Assembly (NCBI GenBank): GCA_027422505.1
Contig: JAPQWV010000017.1
Coordinates: forward strand, 16,679,501 to 16,743,500
Direction: 5' to 3'
Source: Craterostigma plantagineum
Taxonomy: Eukaryota; Streptophyta; Magnoliopsida; Lamiales; Linderniaceae
DNA: 64,000 bases
Part shown: one piece after another, positions 10,115-20,574 of the stretch
How positions within the stretch are numbered: the stretch's first letter is position 1
Layout: the number at the start of each line of letters is the position of its first letter
Position numbers and translations under genes: made by a program
Notes under the pieces: generated by a model
What the model was told of the DNA's origin: nothing
The model's database searches: none
The model's input: only the letters and a program-made list of their open reading frames with translations

Positions 10115-11584
10115 TGGGGACCCTACTTTTCTAATTAGAATTAGTGGCGGATTTCCGCAACGTAAGCCGCGGAAGGCCCGTCTAATTAAAACTTTTTCCT
10201 AAAAAATATCAAAAGAATATCAAAAGAACAAAATCCTACAGATATATGCAATCATCTGTACACGAGCCGAAGCCCCAAAAAATATCAAAACAACAAAATC
10301 CTACAGACGCTCCACAGGTCTTCATCCATGTACCGCACCGCCCTCAAAAGTCCGTGGAGCACCGCCACCAGCCGCCTCAGTCACGACGCGTATCAGCGTC
10401 GGACTCAGTACCTACAACACGTAAACACTGAGCAATTTGCCCAGTAGGTGAATAAAAATGCATGTATGCAAGTGTGCACTCAACCCCAAAACCCAATATC
10501 TCACAACGTGATATAATGCACACTCTTTCTTTTCCCATATTCCTATTTCACACAACACAGGGCCCTAGGTTAGGCTCGACACCTCCGCGCGCAATAGACT
10601 ACTGGGAGGCCACCCCCAAGTCTCGCGGCGAGCTACGCCGGTAGTGCACTGATCGATCACGTCAATGTCCTCCTACCAGGTCGTATACCTCCCGCACTAA
10701 TCACAAAGAAAATCCCATCCGGCGGTATGCACCCCGAATCGATCACGTCCGGGTCGATCACGTCTGTCTCCGCCAAGTGCCCAGTGAGCCCAACCTCGAC
10801 TCCTCTAAGAGTCACCAATCACAAGCATCTCTTTCTACCCCGTACGTCAATATCTCATATTATTACTCTCACACTACGGTACAACCATCTCTCGCCCTAA
10901 CGTGATATGCACGTGCCATGCATATAAAAATATCATAAAACATGATTTATATAAAATGTACGTAAAACATACAAGTCACATAAGTCACGTAAATCACATA
11001 ATCATATGAAACACATAATTGTGTTTACGTATTGTAGATGGATAATCCACCTACCTGTCCTCCAAATACAGTTAGTCAGGAGATCTGGTGAATTCCCTAA
11101 CTGGCGAACCTCGTGCTCCCAAGTCTATGAGTTATGAATTATCAAGCCTCTTGTGCTATTATCCTCGTAGTATTTGATGGAGTTCCCTCTCGTTCAGCTT
11201 ACTTTCTTCTTTTCGCTTTTAAGGTTATCTTATACAAACTTGGATAGTCATCGATTGTTAGATAAGTACTAACTATCGAAACTATCTATGATAGGACAAG
11301 GTGGTAAATGATATTTACCTCAACCTTAAGCAATCTCGTTGTTCAGTATATCTTTATGACTTGGGCTTTAATACAAAATTCAAGTCAACTAATGACAGCC
11401 CAAATCGAATTTATTTGTGCATCATAGATTCTATTTAACTCGGATATTTTCAAATTAAATTCGAATTCTTAGAGATTAATTTACTCATCCTACCACTTGA
11501 AATTTCTTTGTTAGACCTTCCAACCCAGAAAATTATAGATTTAATTTACATCAAAATCCCGTATCAAATTTTACGGGTATTACA
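10115..11584 (-). mobile_element. Probable Ty3/gypsy-type solo LTR inside RNase H of B
   Basis: The 1.47-kb insert separates two halves of a continuous RNase H frame. On the minus strand it begins TGTAATACCCGTAAAATTTG and ends GGGTCCCCA, typical termini of plant gypsy LTRs. It contains no coding sequence. A clean 5-bp duplication is not visible; the flanks ACTGC and CTTGA do not match, so one copy may have been altered. The family call is by terminal sequence style only. Confidence 0.6.
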
Positions 11585-12594
11585 GCAGTGTCAGTGTAGC
11601 CGATAAGTTTAAAATTCGTACCCTTTGGATACCATAGGCCAAGGGTAGAGGTGCCCTTAAGGTAGCGTAAAATTCTTTTGACCGCGAGCATATGGCATTC
11701 TTTGGGATCGGCTTGAAAACGGGCACACAAGCAGGTGGCAAACATGATGTCCGGCCGGCTCGAAGTGAGGTAGAGAAGAGATCCAATTATACTGCGATAC
11801 AGTGTGATGTCGACCGATTTACCAGAGGGATCGGCATCCAACTTGCAGCTTGGTGACATAGGAGTGCTGAGAGGCTTGCTCTGGTCTTGATGAAACTTCT
11901 TCAGAATACCCTTGATGTATTTTGTCTGACTGATGAAAATTCCATCATTGAGCTGCCTGACTTGAAGGCCTAAGAAAAATTGCATCTCTCCCATGTGACT
12001 CATCTCGAATTTGCTCTTCATGAGATCTCCAAAATTCTTGCATAGCCGAGGATTTGTTGATCCGAAGATGATGTCGTCGACGTATACTTGGACCACCATC
12101 AGATCTTTGTCATGCCATTTAATGAAGAGAGTTGTGTCTATCGTTCCTCGTATGAATCTAGACTTCACAAGGAAATCACTAAGGACATCGTACCAAGCAC
12201 GTGGGGCTTGTTTTAGTTCATAGAGAGCTTTGTCCAAGCGATAGACATGATCGGGATGTTCTTGATCAACGAAACCTTCCGGCTGAGCGACGTAGACTTC
12301 TTCTTTTAACACGCCGTTGAGAAAGGTGGTTTTAACATCCATCTGATAGACTTTGAAGTCTTTGTGAGCCGCATAAGCCAGCAGGAGGCGGATAGCTTCG
12401 ATACGGGCAACAGGAGCATAAGTCTCGTCATAGTCGATGCCTTCCTGTTGATTGTATCCCTTAGCAACTAGCCTTGCTTTGTTCCGGATCACTTCACCAT
12501 CTTCATTCTTCTTATTCTTGAAAACCCATTTAGTTCCGACCACTGTTTTCCCATGTGGACGGGGTACCAAGGTCCACACTTGAAGACGTTCGAA
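11585..12594 (-). pseudogene. Reverse transcriptase of element B
   Basis: The frame starting near 12579 reads [50 protein letters not shown] and the catalytic box [10 protein letters not shown]. It continues through F-F-L-G-L-Q-V, the linker, [12 protein letters not shown] and [11 protein letters not shown] to L-I-G-Y-T-D-T, where the solo LTR cuts it. This 330-codon part is almost uninterrupted, although the element around it is broken. It copied the element RNA into DNA. Confidence 0.9.
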
Positions 12595-13143
12595 TTAATT
12601 GATTTCCTCTTGCATTGCAATTGTCCAATCAGGGTCTCGAAGTGCGTCTACTACTTTGGTAGGCTCGTTTTGGCTCAGGAAGCAACTGAAAAGACTGTGT
12701 TGACGACGTGTCCTCACACCAACCGAAGGATCGCCAATTATCTGATCAATCGAGTGGCCTCTCGTCCACTTGCGCTCATGAGGTAAGGCTGAAGTCGATG
12801 CGTCAGCCATATGTGGATCTAGATTGCCTATAGTCTCCGATTGATCATTTGTCTGAGGAAGTTCCAATACTGCACTTGGAATGATCATCTCTGATGATAC
12901 TTCCTCGATGACCACTGTAGGTTCTTCAATGTTCTGTGGCAATTCTGAATCGGGTGGCGTAGAGGTGTGAGATGAACTTGGTACGTCGGTCTCGTTCGGT
13001 AGAGAATCCAGTGTTGGTGTCGTCGTGTATGACCGATATACCGGTTCGAAGAGAGAATCCAAGTCGTCTATTGCAAGTCTCGTTGCTTCGTCTGACACTG
13101 ATCCTGAAGTTCTTGCCATCTTCTGTTGGTTTTGTGCCAACAC
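12595..13143 (-). pseudogene. Linker between integrase and RT of element B
   Basis: A 182-codon frame of low complexity (rich in S, T, P, E and D), ending M-Q-E-E-I-N where copia polyproteins enter the RT domain. Such acidic, poorly conserved linkers between integrase and RT are normal for copia pol. There is a stop between this frame and the RT frame near 12594. Confidence 0.7.
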
Positions 13144-13157
13144 TCAGTGATTACGGG

Positions 13158-14307
13158 TTATGAAATGTTGTCTTCAGAAGCCAACGGGTTGAGAACGGGT
13201 CCTGAACTGAATTGAGCATGAACCAACGGTTGAGGCACGGGTCCTGGTCTGAATTGACCAGAAGCCATATCTGCCACTTCGTGAAAAGTGACGTTAAAGC
13301 TTTCATTAATAGTTCGGTTGGACTTCATGTATACTCGGTATGCTTTTGATGTTGAAGAATACCCGAAAAATGTAGCTTCGAATGCTTTCGGGTCAAACTT
13401 TGCACGTTGCTCTCGGTCATTCGCCACAAAGCACTTGCACCCGAAGACTTTAAGGAAAGAGATGTTGGGCACTCTATTATTCACAATCTCGTACGGAGTC
13501 TTGTTGAGCCGTTTGTGAACCACCGACGTGTTTTGAGTAAAACAAGCGGTATTGACTGCTTCATCCCATAGAAAGTGTGGAAGTCCCGATTGGATCAGCA
13601 TTGTACGAGCGGCTTCCACTAGTGTTCGATTTTTCCTTTCAACGCCCCATTTTGTTGAGGTGTTTTGGCGGCTGAAAATTGTTGACTTATTCCAAGTTTC
13701 TGATAAAACTCACTGAGGTGATTTTGAACTCAGTGCAGTTGTCTGTTCGAACAACTTGAATAGTCTGTTGCAGCAGATTTTGAGTTGTGTTCACAAAATT
13801 GATAATCAAGTCACAAGTCTCATCTTTCGTTCGGAGGAACTTTGTCCACGTGTAGCGAGAATAGTCATCTATAATAACTAGGACATACTTTCTTCCATTG
13901 ATACTCTGAGTCTGCATCGGACCACAGAGATCCATGTGAATTAGTTCCAATGGTCGAGAAGTAGACGCAATTTGTTTGACGTGATGAGATGTTCGCTTCA
14001 TTTTTCCTAGGTGACATGCCGAACAGTGATGCTCCTTTTGTATTAGTATAGTTGGAAGACCGTGAACCAACTTTTTCATAGAAAGGCACTGGAGAGCTTT
14101 CATATTCAGGTGAGACAGTCGTTGATGCCATAAGCTGTTCCTCTGTAAATCAGTCTGAGAAATGAGGCATACAGCTGTCGAGGGCCGCAAAGATGTTAGG
14201 TTGATCATGTAAATATTGGATCTCCGAAGTCCTTGAAGGAGTTCTGTCCTGACTATCCAAAATTCTGCACCGGTCAGCATGGAAGACCACCTGGAAGCCT
14301 TTGTCAC
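13158..14307 (-). pseudogene. Integrase of element B, frameshifted
   Basis: The first frame (14307-13687) contains the GAG-pre-integrase zinc finger (W-H-Q-R-L-S-H-L-N, C-S-A-C-H-L-G-K-M-K) and the core: H-M-D-L-C-G-P-M (first Asp) and V-R-T-D-N-C-T-E-F-K (second Asp, with Cys where Gly is usual). Near 13640-13690 the frame breaks in the region holding the catalytic Glu. The C-terminal part resumes at 13619 (E-A-A-R-T-M-L, W-D-E-A-V-N-T-A-C, V-F-G-C-K-C-F-V) down to 13158. Its role was to insert the element cDNA; it is now a pseudogene. Confidence 0.87.
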
Positions 14308-14541
14308 AGAATTGGCCTATGCTGAACAAGTTATGGCGGAGGCCTTCGACGTATGAGACATCTTTGATGGTCAGATTCTTCTGATGATATCCCCAAGTCC
14401 TAGAATCGGGGCTGAGTCGTTGTTCCCAAATCTGACTTTGCCGTTTGGTCGGTCTTTGTAGTTGCTCAGCAGCTCTTGATTACCAGTCATGTGTGTGGAG
14501 CAACCAGAGTCGAGGTACCACAAATGATGGATCTGCAAAAA
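14308..14541 (-). pseudogene. Protease of element B, degenerate
   Basis: Minus-strand reading from 14541 gives H-H-L-W-Y-L-D-S-G-C-S-T-H-M-T-G, the catalytic D-S-G site of copia aspartic protease, followed by K-V-R-F-G-N-N and P-I-L-G. Frame changes follow, so no long ORF remains. Its position, between the gag C-terminus and the integrase zinc finger, is as expected. Confidence 0.8.
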
Positions 14542-16070
14542 CAATTTAGAGAGCTTTAGGTACCCACTTAAGCATGGGTCCTCTCGGATTAGCAGATTTT
14601 GTTTTTGGTTCAGATATGACTCTTAAATCTATTTTTGGAAGAGTCTTAATAACTCATTGCACTTTTGAAAAAGTGGGTTTGGGTTTTGCCTCTATAGGAG
14701 ACTTGGCCCTTTTGGCTTTCGTCGTCCTAGGCGGAGATTTAGGAACCATTTGGGTTGAACCTTATAGGGAAGGTTAATTTCCGCACGTACAAATGCTTTG
14801 GAGGGTTTGACTGAGGAAAAGATCTTTTCTTGTGATAGTCTCCTAAGGTGCTTGGGGGATTTAATTTTTACGGGATACCTTAGGTGAGTACATTCATGTA
14901 CGGTGCCATAAGCTTTCTTTATGGCCGGATCTTGTTTCCTACGAGTCTTCCTTGTGGCATTTGTTTCAGAATGATTAATTTTTGACGTAGAGCCTATTTC
15001 GAAGTTGGTGCTTCTAAAGGTGATCGGCTGAAGTGAATAAGTAGAAACAACTATCTTAAAAGTGGAAATAGCTCTTTTATTTCTACGAGTGTCTTTTATT
15101 GTAACAGAAGGAGTAGCATGTTCAGAAACATTTAAATCTAATGGCTCCTTCTTAATCTTAGTGCTAGACACTCTCGCCTTTGTTTTTAGTGCTGACGCTA
15201 CGCTCCCTGTAGACGTAGGTAAAGCAAATTAGTCATAGCACTTTTAACAGAATTATTTTTACAATATTTATCTTTCAAAGGCGATTTTTCATTTTTCACG
15301 CTTTTTGTAATAGCGTGAGAGGTAGTTTGGGAGGACGAGGAAGCCTTGGGGATTTCCATCTCCTTAAAGAATTTTTTCTTTTCAGCTTCGAAATTCTCTC
15401 GTTCTTTTTCTAACTTTGCATGTGACTCCTCTATCTGTTTTATGATAGGGGGTTTGTAGAGAGAATTTTTATAATTAATGGTTTTAACTTCCTCGTGGTG
15501 TGTTCGAGAGTCAGGAGCAAGAACTTGTACTAAATCTGAGACATGTGTTAAAGATGATTGCATATTTCTGTCTCTATCATTTAGTGCTGTGTAGTCAAAG
15601 GGGATTTCTGGACCATGTGGACCTTGTCTAATAGATGAATCGAAAGTATTTTCATAAGACGATTCAGTAAAATTTCTAAGAGAGGTTATTCCTAAGCCCA
15701 TGTGTTTAACATCGTATATTTCTTTCTTTTGTAAAACACACGGGTTAGTGAATCCTATGCCTTCTATAGGATTATAGAACTCGATATCCTTGGGCTTGTT
15801 CAAAAATATCGTCTGTTCGGATTGTCCCCTACGCGTAACTATATCGTCTAATTTTTTTACTTTGGCATATAGTTTCTTGCGTTCCTCACCTAGGAGAGCA
15901 TAATTATTTTCCACGGTTAGTTTAGCGGCTTGACAGGCATCGAAATCCTTACTAAGCTCACTAATCTTAGCATTCGATGTTTCTAATTGAGCTTCTAAGT
16001 TAGTGATCTTAGATGTAGCTTCGGTTATCCTACAATTTAAAATGGCTTTCTCGTTGAGAATTCTAACCAA
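14542..16070 (-). pseudogene. gag C-terminal coiled-coil region of element B
   Basis: Two frames (16070-15198 and 15171-14692) make up this region, followed by a short shifted tail. The first is heptad-rich (I-L-N-C-R-I-T-E-A-T-S-K-I, then L-Y-A-K-V-K-K-L-D-D-I-V) and includes E-F-Y-N-P-I-E-G-I-G-F-T, a block also present in C and D. The second carries C-T-H-L-R-Y-P-V-K-I-K-S, H-L-R-R-L-S-Q-E-K-I-F and ends in an R-G-P-M-L-K-W-V-P-K-like sequence just before the protease. It matches the stand-alone ORFs of A' and E and shows that they derive from this part of gag. Confidence 0.8.
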
Positions 16071-16180
16071 GCAATTGTAGTTATTTGCTAGCCTATCTTC
16101 TAATTCCTTAATCTTTTCGCTCTGTTGTCCTAGTTGAGGTTGACTAGTCTCTCTAGACTGTAGGCTCTTAGTAAGTTCAT

Positions 16181-17608
16181 CTATTTTTGCTTAGAGCTCC
16201 TAAGTTCTTGTTCGAGACTATCTATCTTCTCCTGAGCTCTCTCAAGTTCGTTCTCTACTTCCTTTATACTTTTCTGCTCACGTTTCATGTTAGCATATTG
16301 CTTTTGATATGATTCTAACATGGTCAATAATGTGGAAGGAGTGACTACCTCATTTGAAGACGTGGACGCGTTGTCGTCGTCCGTACGAGTGGATGTTTCG
16401 GCGTCCAATTCGTTGTCGAGACGGGCCATGAGGGCTAAGTTCTCTTCTTCGGAGCTCGAAGTGTCCTCGAGCCATTGGTCCTGTTCGGCCATGAGAGCTA
16501 CTCCAGCTTCTTTCTGTTTTGTCAATTGAAGCTTCCTGGAGTAGTAGTTTGCATCTCTTTTCTTCGGGAGAGTGCACTCGATGGCGAAGTGACCTGCTTT
16601 GCCACAGTTAAAGCATTTGTTAGTCTCTTTCGGATTCTTGACCTCGGAACTCTCCGGAGCACGTTCTTTGTTCTTGGAGCTTGTAGTCCGAAGTCTATTG
16701 GCTGAGGTTGAAGACTTCTTCTTGAAGTACTTCTTGCTCATCATTTGTCCAATGAGAGCTAACTGTTTTCCAAGGGCTTTCATGTTCGGCTCGATGTCGG
16801 AGTCCGATTCATCTTCCGACTCTGATGATGAAGCTGGCCTAACGATCTTATCCTTTCTTGATCTTGTGCTCCTCTTCTCCGAGACTAAGGCAACCGTGTC
16901 ATCGGTTTGTTTGCCTTTCTGCTCTTTGGTAATCTCGCGGATATCCTCCTCATGCTGAGCGAGATTATCGAACACGGCATGGACATCCAACTCCTCTAGA
17001 TCTTTATTTTGTCGTATTTGAGTGGATATTTTCTTCCATTCCGTGGGCAGAGAAGATAGAAATCTTATGTTTGTCTCCATGTCTGTCTTCGTTATTTCTA
17101 TCTTCCTCATTACATTGAGAAGAGTGAGGTATCGTTGGTAGATCTCGTTTAGACTCTCCTCCGGCTTTGCTTTGAATGAGTCGTAAGCAGTGAGAATGTT
17201 CGCCTTCTTGACCTTTATGCCAACTTCCGTCCTTTGCATCATCATATGCAGCTCATCCCACATCCCTTTGGCCGATGTAAGGCTGTCGATTTGTCTGTAT
17301 ATATCGTTGGGGATGCCCTGCATAAGGGTATTCATGGCTACTAGATCAGCCTTAGCTCGAGCTCTTTCCTCCAGAGAGTATTCTCTAGGCTCCTTTAGTC
17401 GCCTAGAGGCTGGAATTGCTGGAGTAGCTGTTTCGTCCCCGGGTACATGAACCCAGAACTGTGCCGGTCCCTCTTCAAGGGACTTCAGTAGATTTTTGGC
17501 TTGATCCTTTAGAGCGATGAAATTCAGAAAGCGGCTTCTCCACACTGTGTATTCGCCTCTTTGCAAGATGGGCTGACGGTTGTCATTTCCGAGTGACTAT
17601 GCATCCAT
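16181..17608 (-). pseudogene. gag N-terminal part of element B, early stop
   Basis: The natural ATG is at 17608-17606 by homology with gag of C (start M-D-x-x-S-L-G-N-D), but codon 4 is TAG (17599-17597). A long frame then runs from 17566 to 16181. It contains the UBN2-type domain (G-P-A-Q-F-W-V-H-V-P near residue 35, Y-D-S-F-K-A-K, I-R-Q-N-K-D-L-E-E-L), a zinc knuckle C-F-N-C-G-K-A-G-H-F-A-I-E-C with all four ligands, and an acidic then coiled-coil tail ending L-R-S-S-K-Q-K. Apart from the early stop it is well preserved. It would form the virus-like particle in an active copy. Confidence 0.88.
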
Positions 17609-18633
17609 ATTTGTATTGTAGTCGAGTTGTTGAAGGATCTTCGTTAATTGTTTTGAAGGTTGAAGATGATGTAATGTGCTTCAGAAGTGACAAAATTCGT
17701 TAGTAGCGTTTGATTCGAAAATTAGATCGACAATTATTTTCGATTCAATCTTTAAAGTTTGATCGAAATTAATTCTGTCGAGATAGAATGTACTGAGTAC
17801 TGTTCTTGTGCGAGAAATTTTGTCAGCGTGATATTTTACGAGCGAGATAAATTGCTCAAAATCATTCGGTCGAGAAAAATTTCTTGATCGTGAATTTATT
17901 TCGATCGTAAAGAAACAGTACGTTAGTAAGTTTCTCGACAAGTCAAAATAAATCTGTTGACTAGAAAAATTTCTCGCGTGTAAATGATTTTCGCCTGGTT
18001 AAAAGTTAAAAGGTTTGACTGAAAAAGTTTTTCGAGTGAAAGTTTTTACGCATGCAAAGTCAAAATAAGTCTCTCTCGAAAAAGTTTTTCGCTGTATAAT
18101 GCTCGAGAAATATTTCTAAATAAAATCGTTTCTGCTGATGACGATTCTGGCGCTGACTTCGTATTCTGACCGAGAAAAATTCTCGCGCTAAGTTTATCGA
18201 TCGAGAAACTAATTCGATCGCAAAACTTAGCGAGAAAAATTTGAGCAATCGAGAAAAATTCACAGAATACGATTAACACAAATTCGAGCAAAAACAAAGA
18301 ATCAGATAGTGAAGTTTGAGGTAATTGGTCGCAATCAAGTACTAATCACGCACGAACAAGCAATTAAACACGTTATGAAGCAAAATATATCGAATTTGAT
18401 CAAAATCAGAACGTGTTCTTCATGTTCTTCGCAAACAGTAACACGCAGAAGCAATTCAATCCTAAAAATCGATGTTTAAACTGCTACAGAACTGATCGCA
18501 ATGATGATCTAACACTTAAACAAGCACAGAAACACCAAATTCAAGTCATAAGCTATTGGATCGAAAAAGATTTTCGCGCCAAACCTGTTCTTCGATGAAC
18601 AGTATCTAGAAAATAATTTTCGATCTAATTCTA
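17609..18633 (-). other. Untranslated leader of element B with CGA micro-repeats
   Basis: There is no coding content. On the minus strand many short units such as CGAGAAA, TTTTTCTCG and GATCGAAA occur between about 17690 and 18260. The leader ends abruptly at 18633/18634, where the plus-oriented 3' end of the A family begins, so the LTR and primer site of B are absent. Confidence 0.65.
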
Positions 18634-18738
18634 TAGAAGATATTCTAAATGAGGAGATTTCAAGGACTCGAGGACTCTTTCATTTGCAAGATGAAGACAA
18701 CCCGTGCTATATTGGAAATTGAATACAAAGGGGGAGAT
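18634..18738 (+). repeat. Terminal 105-bp copy of the A' 3' end plus polypurine tract
   Basis: This segment (starting GAAGATATTCTAAATGAGG, ending AAAGGGGGAGAT) is a near-identical copy of 9094-9199. It joins the inverted B region to LTR3 in the normal PPT-LTR order. It marks the breakpoint of the rearrangement. Confidence 0.85.
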
Positions 18739-19101
18739 TGTTGGAACTATTTAATTGAATTCAATTAATATAGTTGTCTTAGTCTTGCTATGCAAATTAG
18801 TAGACTTGGGCTAAATTGTAATTAGTCATTTTGTAGGACTACTTGTGTAAATATACCACGAGGTGGTATATATAAGTGAACTCCTTAGAAGGTAAGGAGT
18901 GCGTTGTACAAGGGAATTCGGATCGAAAAATAGAATTGAAAATTTAGAGAGAAGATTTTCGCCTCCCTTGAGTGCTTTCAACGTTGCTTCTCTCCCAAGC
19001 TTTCTTCGTAAGCAAATCTCAATCGTAAGCTCTCGAATTTCTTAGATTTGCTATTCAATTCTTAGTAATTCGATCTAGGTTGGATATCTGGGGTTCTAAC
19101 A
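18739..19101 (+). repeat. LTR3 of composite A (outer right LTR)
   Basis: 363 bp, TGTTGGAAC...TTCTAACA. It is followed at 19102-19106 by CACAA, which matches the bases just before LTR1. By eye it is about 97-98 percent identical to LTR1. Confidence 0.93.
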
Positions 19102-19106
19102 CACAA

Positions 19107-19943
19107 CAAGACAACGTTTCCGATGATCAAGAAGAGGCTAAAGAATGGCTTTTTATGGCGATGCCCGAAGCAAAAAATGAGCAAGCTTGGCTCATTGATA
19201 GTGGTTGCACGAGCCATATGTGTAAAGACGAAAGGATGTTTTCAAGCTTGAACAAATCCATCAAGACGAAGGTTCGACTAGGAAATGGCAAGGTCATTCA
19301 AGCCGAAGGGAAGGGATCGATACCGGTCAAAACAAAACGAGGTACAAAGTATATTCCCGATGTTCTCTTTGTTCCTCATTTAACTCAAAATCTTTTCAGT
19401 GTTTAAAAATGATGGAAAGAGGATACTCTCTTCTATTCAAAGACAACGCATGTGTTGTCTATGATCCGAATAATGTGATGTTGGCAAAGGTGGCTATGAT
19501 GGGAAAAAGCTTTCATTTGAAGTTCAGTGCTATATATGAAGAAGTTAACTATGTTTCACATGATGAAGACGATTCACCTCTCGACTCGTCTATGGCGTAT
19601 GAAAAATGTATGTATGCTATGTTGGAAACTTCCTCGCTAAAAGAAGTAACGAAGCATGATGAACGGGAACATGCGATGAAGGAGGAGATGGCGATGGACG
19701 GAAAATTTTCAGATTCGACGTTTGGCTCTCAATCCTTTAAAGAAGTCTAAAATGAGGAGGAGCACGCCGAAGCCAAAGCTTGCCGTTCACGATGAAGCCG
19801 CTGCAAATGTAGAAACCGTCGAAATCAAGTTCCATGCTATTCGACGAGCTAAAGACGATGATAAGGTGAAATTCGATCATTGTCGTTTCGATGGTCAATA
19901 TGCTATGTTGAAGAAGTCCTTGGCTAAAGGAAGAATCAAATAG
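19107..19943 (+). pseudogene. Protease and terminal pol scrap of element O
   Basis: After the A insertion the O frame resumes with A-W-L-I-D-S-G-C-T-S-H-M (protease active site) and ends T-Q-N-L-F-S-V before a stop at 19404. A second frame (19409-19750) begins M-M-E-R-G-Y-S-L-L-F-K-D and follows the usual post-protease sequence. The last frame (19722-19943) has K-F-H-A-I-R-R-A, K-F-D-H-C-R-F and L-A-K-G-R-I-K, which resembles the C-terminus of copia RNase H (H-x-I-R, C, L-x-K-x-R). The integrase, RT and most of RNase H between them are missing. I infer an old internal deletion; the RNase H identity rests on short motifs only. Confidence 0.75.
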
Positions 19944-19987
19944 ATAAGAGTCATTTAGGCATCATTAAGGAAAATATTAAAGAGGAG

Positions 19988-20361
19988 TGTTAAAATATTA
20001 ATATATTCTAATATTTTCCTTAATGTCTAAATGATGATGATGTTGCTTTTGCAAAGTTAAGGTAGACCATGCTTTAATATGTGTTTGGCTAGAAAAGCAT
20101 GGTCCAAGTTGAATAATGTTGAATGTCTTTGTCACCATGCTTTGTTATGTGTTAGAGTAGACAAAGCATGGTTTATGGTTGAAACTTTATTCATATATTG
20201 TCTATATAAGTTATGTATCAAGTATGAATATATGAATGAAAAACCATATGTATGAATGAATGTAAGATGATGTTCTAAGTTAAAATGAGTTGCCACTTAT
20301 TCCTCCCTTCATTTCCCTTCTCTGCTTACAAGCTTCAACACCTCTCATATGTTCATAAACA
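19988..20361 (+). repeat. 3' LTR of element O
   Basis: 374 bp, matches 1616-1993, is preceded by the purine run AAAGAGGAG and followed by GATGG (20362-20366). It contains the same two hairpins as the left LTR. Confidence 0.93.
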
Positions 20362-20574
20362 GATGGGCTGAATTGTTGATGAAGAGAATGAATTGTTTGA
20401 AATAATATGGTTCGTTCAAAGGCAAGAAACGATGTGAAGGCTCAGGTTAAAAAGGTACTTCTCCACCTATAAAAGTGTTATTGAGTTTTTTTTTTCAGAA
20501 ACATAGCTTTTTCATTAGTGTCAAAAAGAATTTACAAGGCTTGATAGCCGAAGGACCTTCTGCTCACATACAAC

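Larger units (their letters stand above)
9563..18633 (-). mobile_element. Internal region of copia element B, inverted between LTR2 and LTR3
   Basis: Read on the minus strand, this stretch contains in normal order a leader (18633-17609), gag (17608-16181), gag C-terminal coiled coil (16070-14692), protease (about 14541-14308), integrase, reverse transcriptase and RNase H (ending 9671). Neither end carries an LTR or primer site in this orientation. Its gag is homologous to the gag fragments of A', C and D. Multiple frameshifts and stops make it dead. A probable solo LTR (10115-11584) splits RNase H. Confidence 0.88.
2968..19101 (+). mobile_element. Composite copia insertion A with three direct LTRs
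   Basis: The unit is bounded by 363-bp LTRs at 2968-3330 and 18739-19101 and by the duplication CACAA (2963-2967 and 19102-19106), which shows one integration event into O. A third direct LTR of the same length lies at 9200-9562. Between LTR1 and LTR2 is a pol-less non-autonomous unit (A'). Between LTR2 and LTR3 is the internal region of a related copia element (B) in the opposite orientation, plus a 105-bp copy of the A' 3' end. By eye LTR1 is closer to LTR3 than to LTR2. How the inversion arose is not known. Confidence 0.85.
1616..20361 (+). mobile_element. Ty1/copia element O (deletion derivative) with nested insertions
   Basis: Two closely matching LTRs (1616-1993 and 19988-20361) begin TGTTAAAATATT and end in CA. 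They are flanked by the 5-bp target duplication GATGG (1611-1615 and 20362-20366). A tRNA-Met primer site follows the left LTR and a purine tract (AAAGAGGAG) precedes the right LTR. Its own internal sequence is only 1994-2967 plus 19102-19987: a broken gag, a protease and a scrap resembling the RNase H C-terminus. Integrase and reverse transcriptase are missing. Composite element A is inserted at 2968 with duplication CACAA. O is therefore non-autonomous and dead. Confidence 0.92.

Noticed and set aside
10115..11584. Host gene with small ORFs between RNase H halves of B
   Set aside because: The insert has LTR-like ends and no coding similarity; the small frames at 10246-10644 are not supported.
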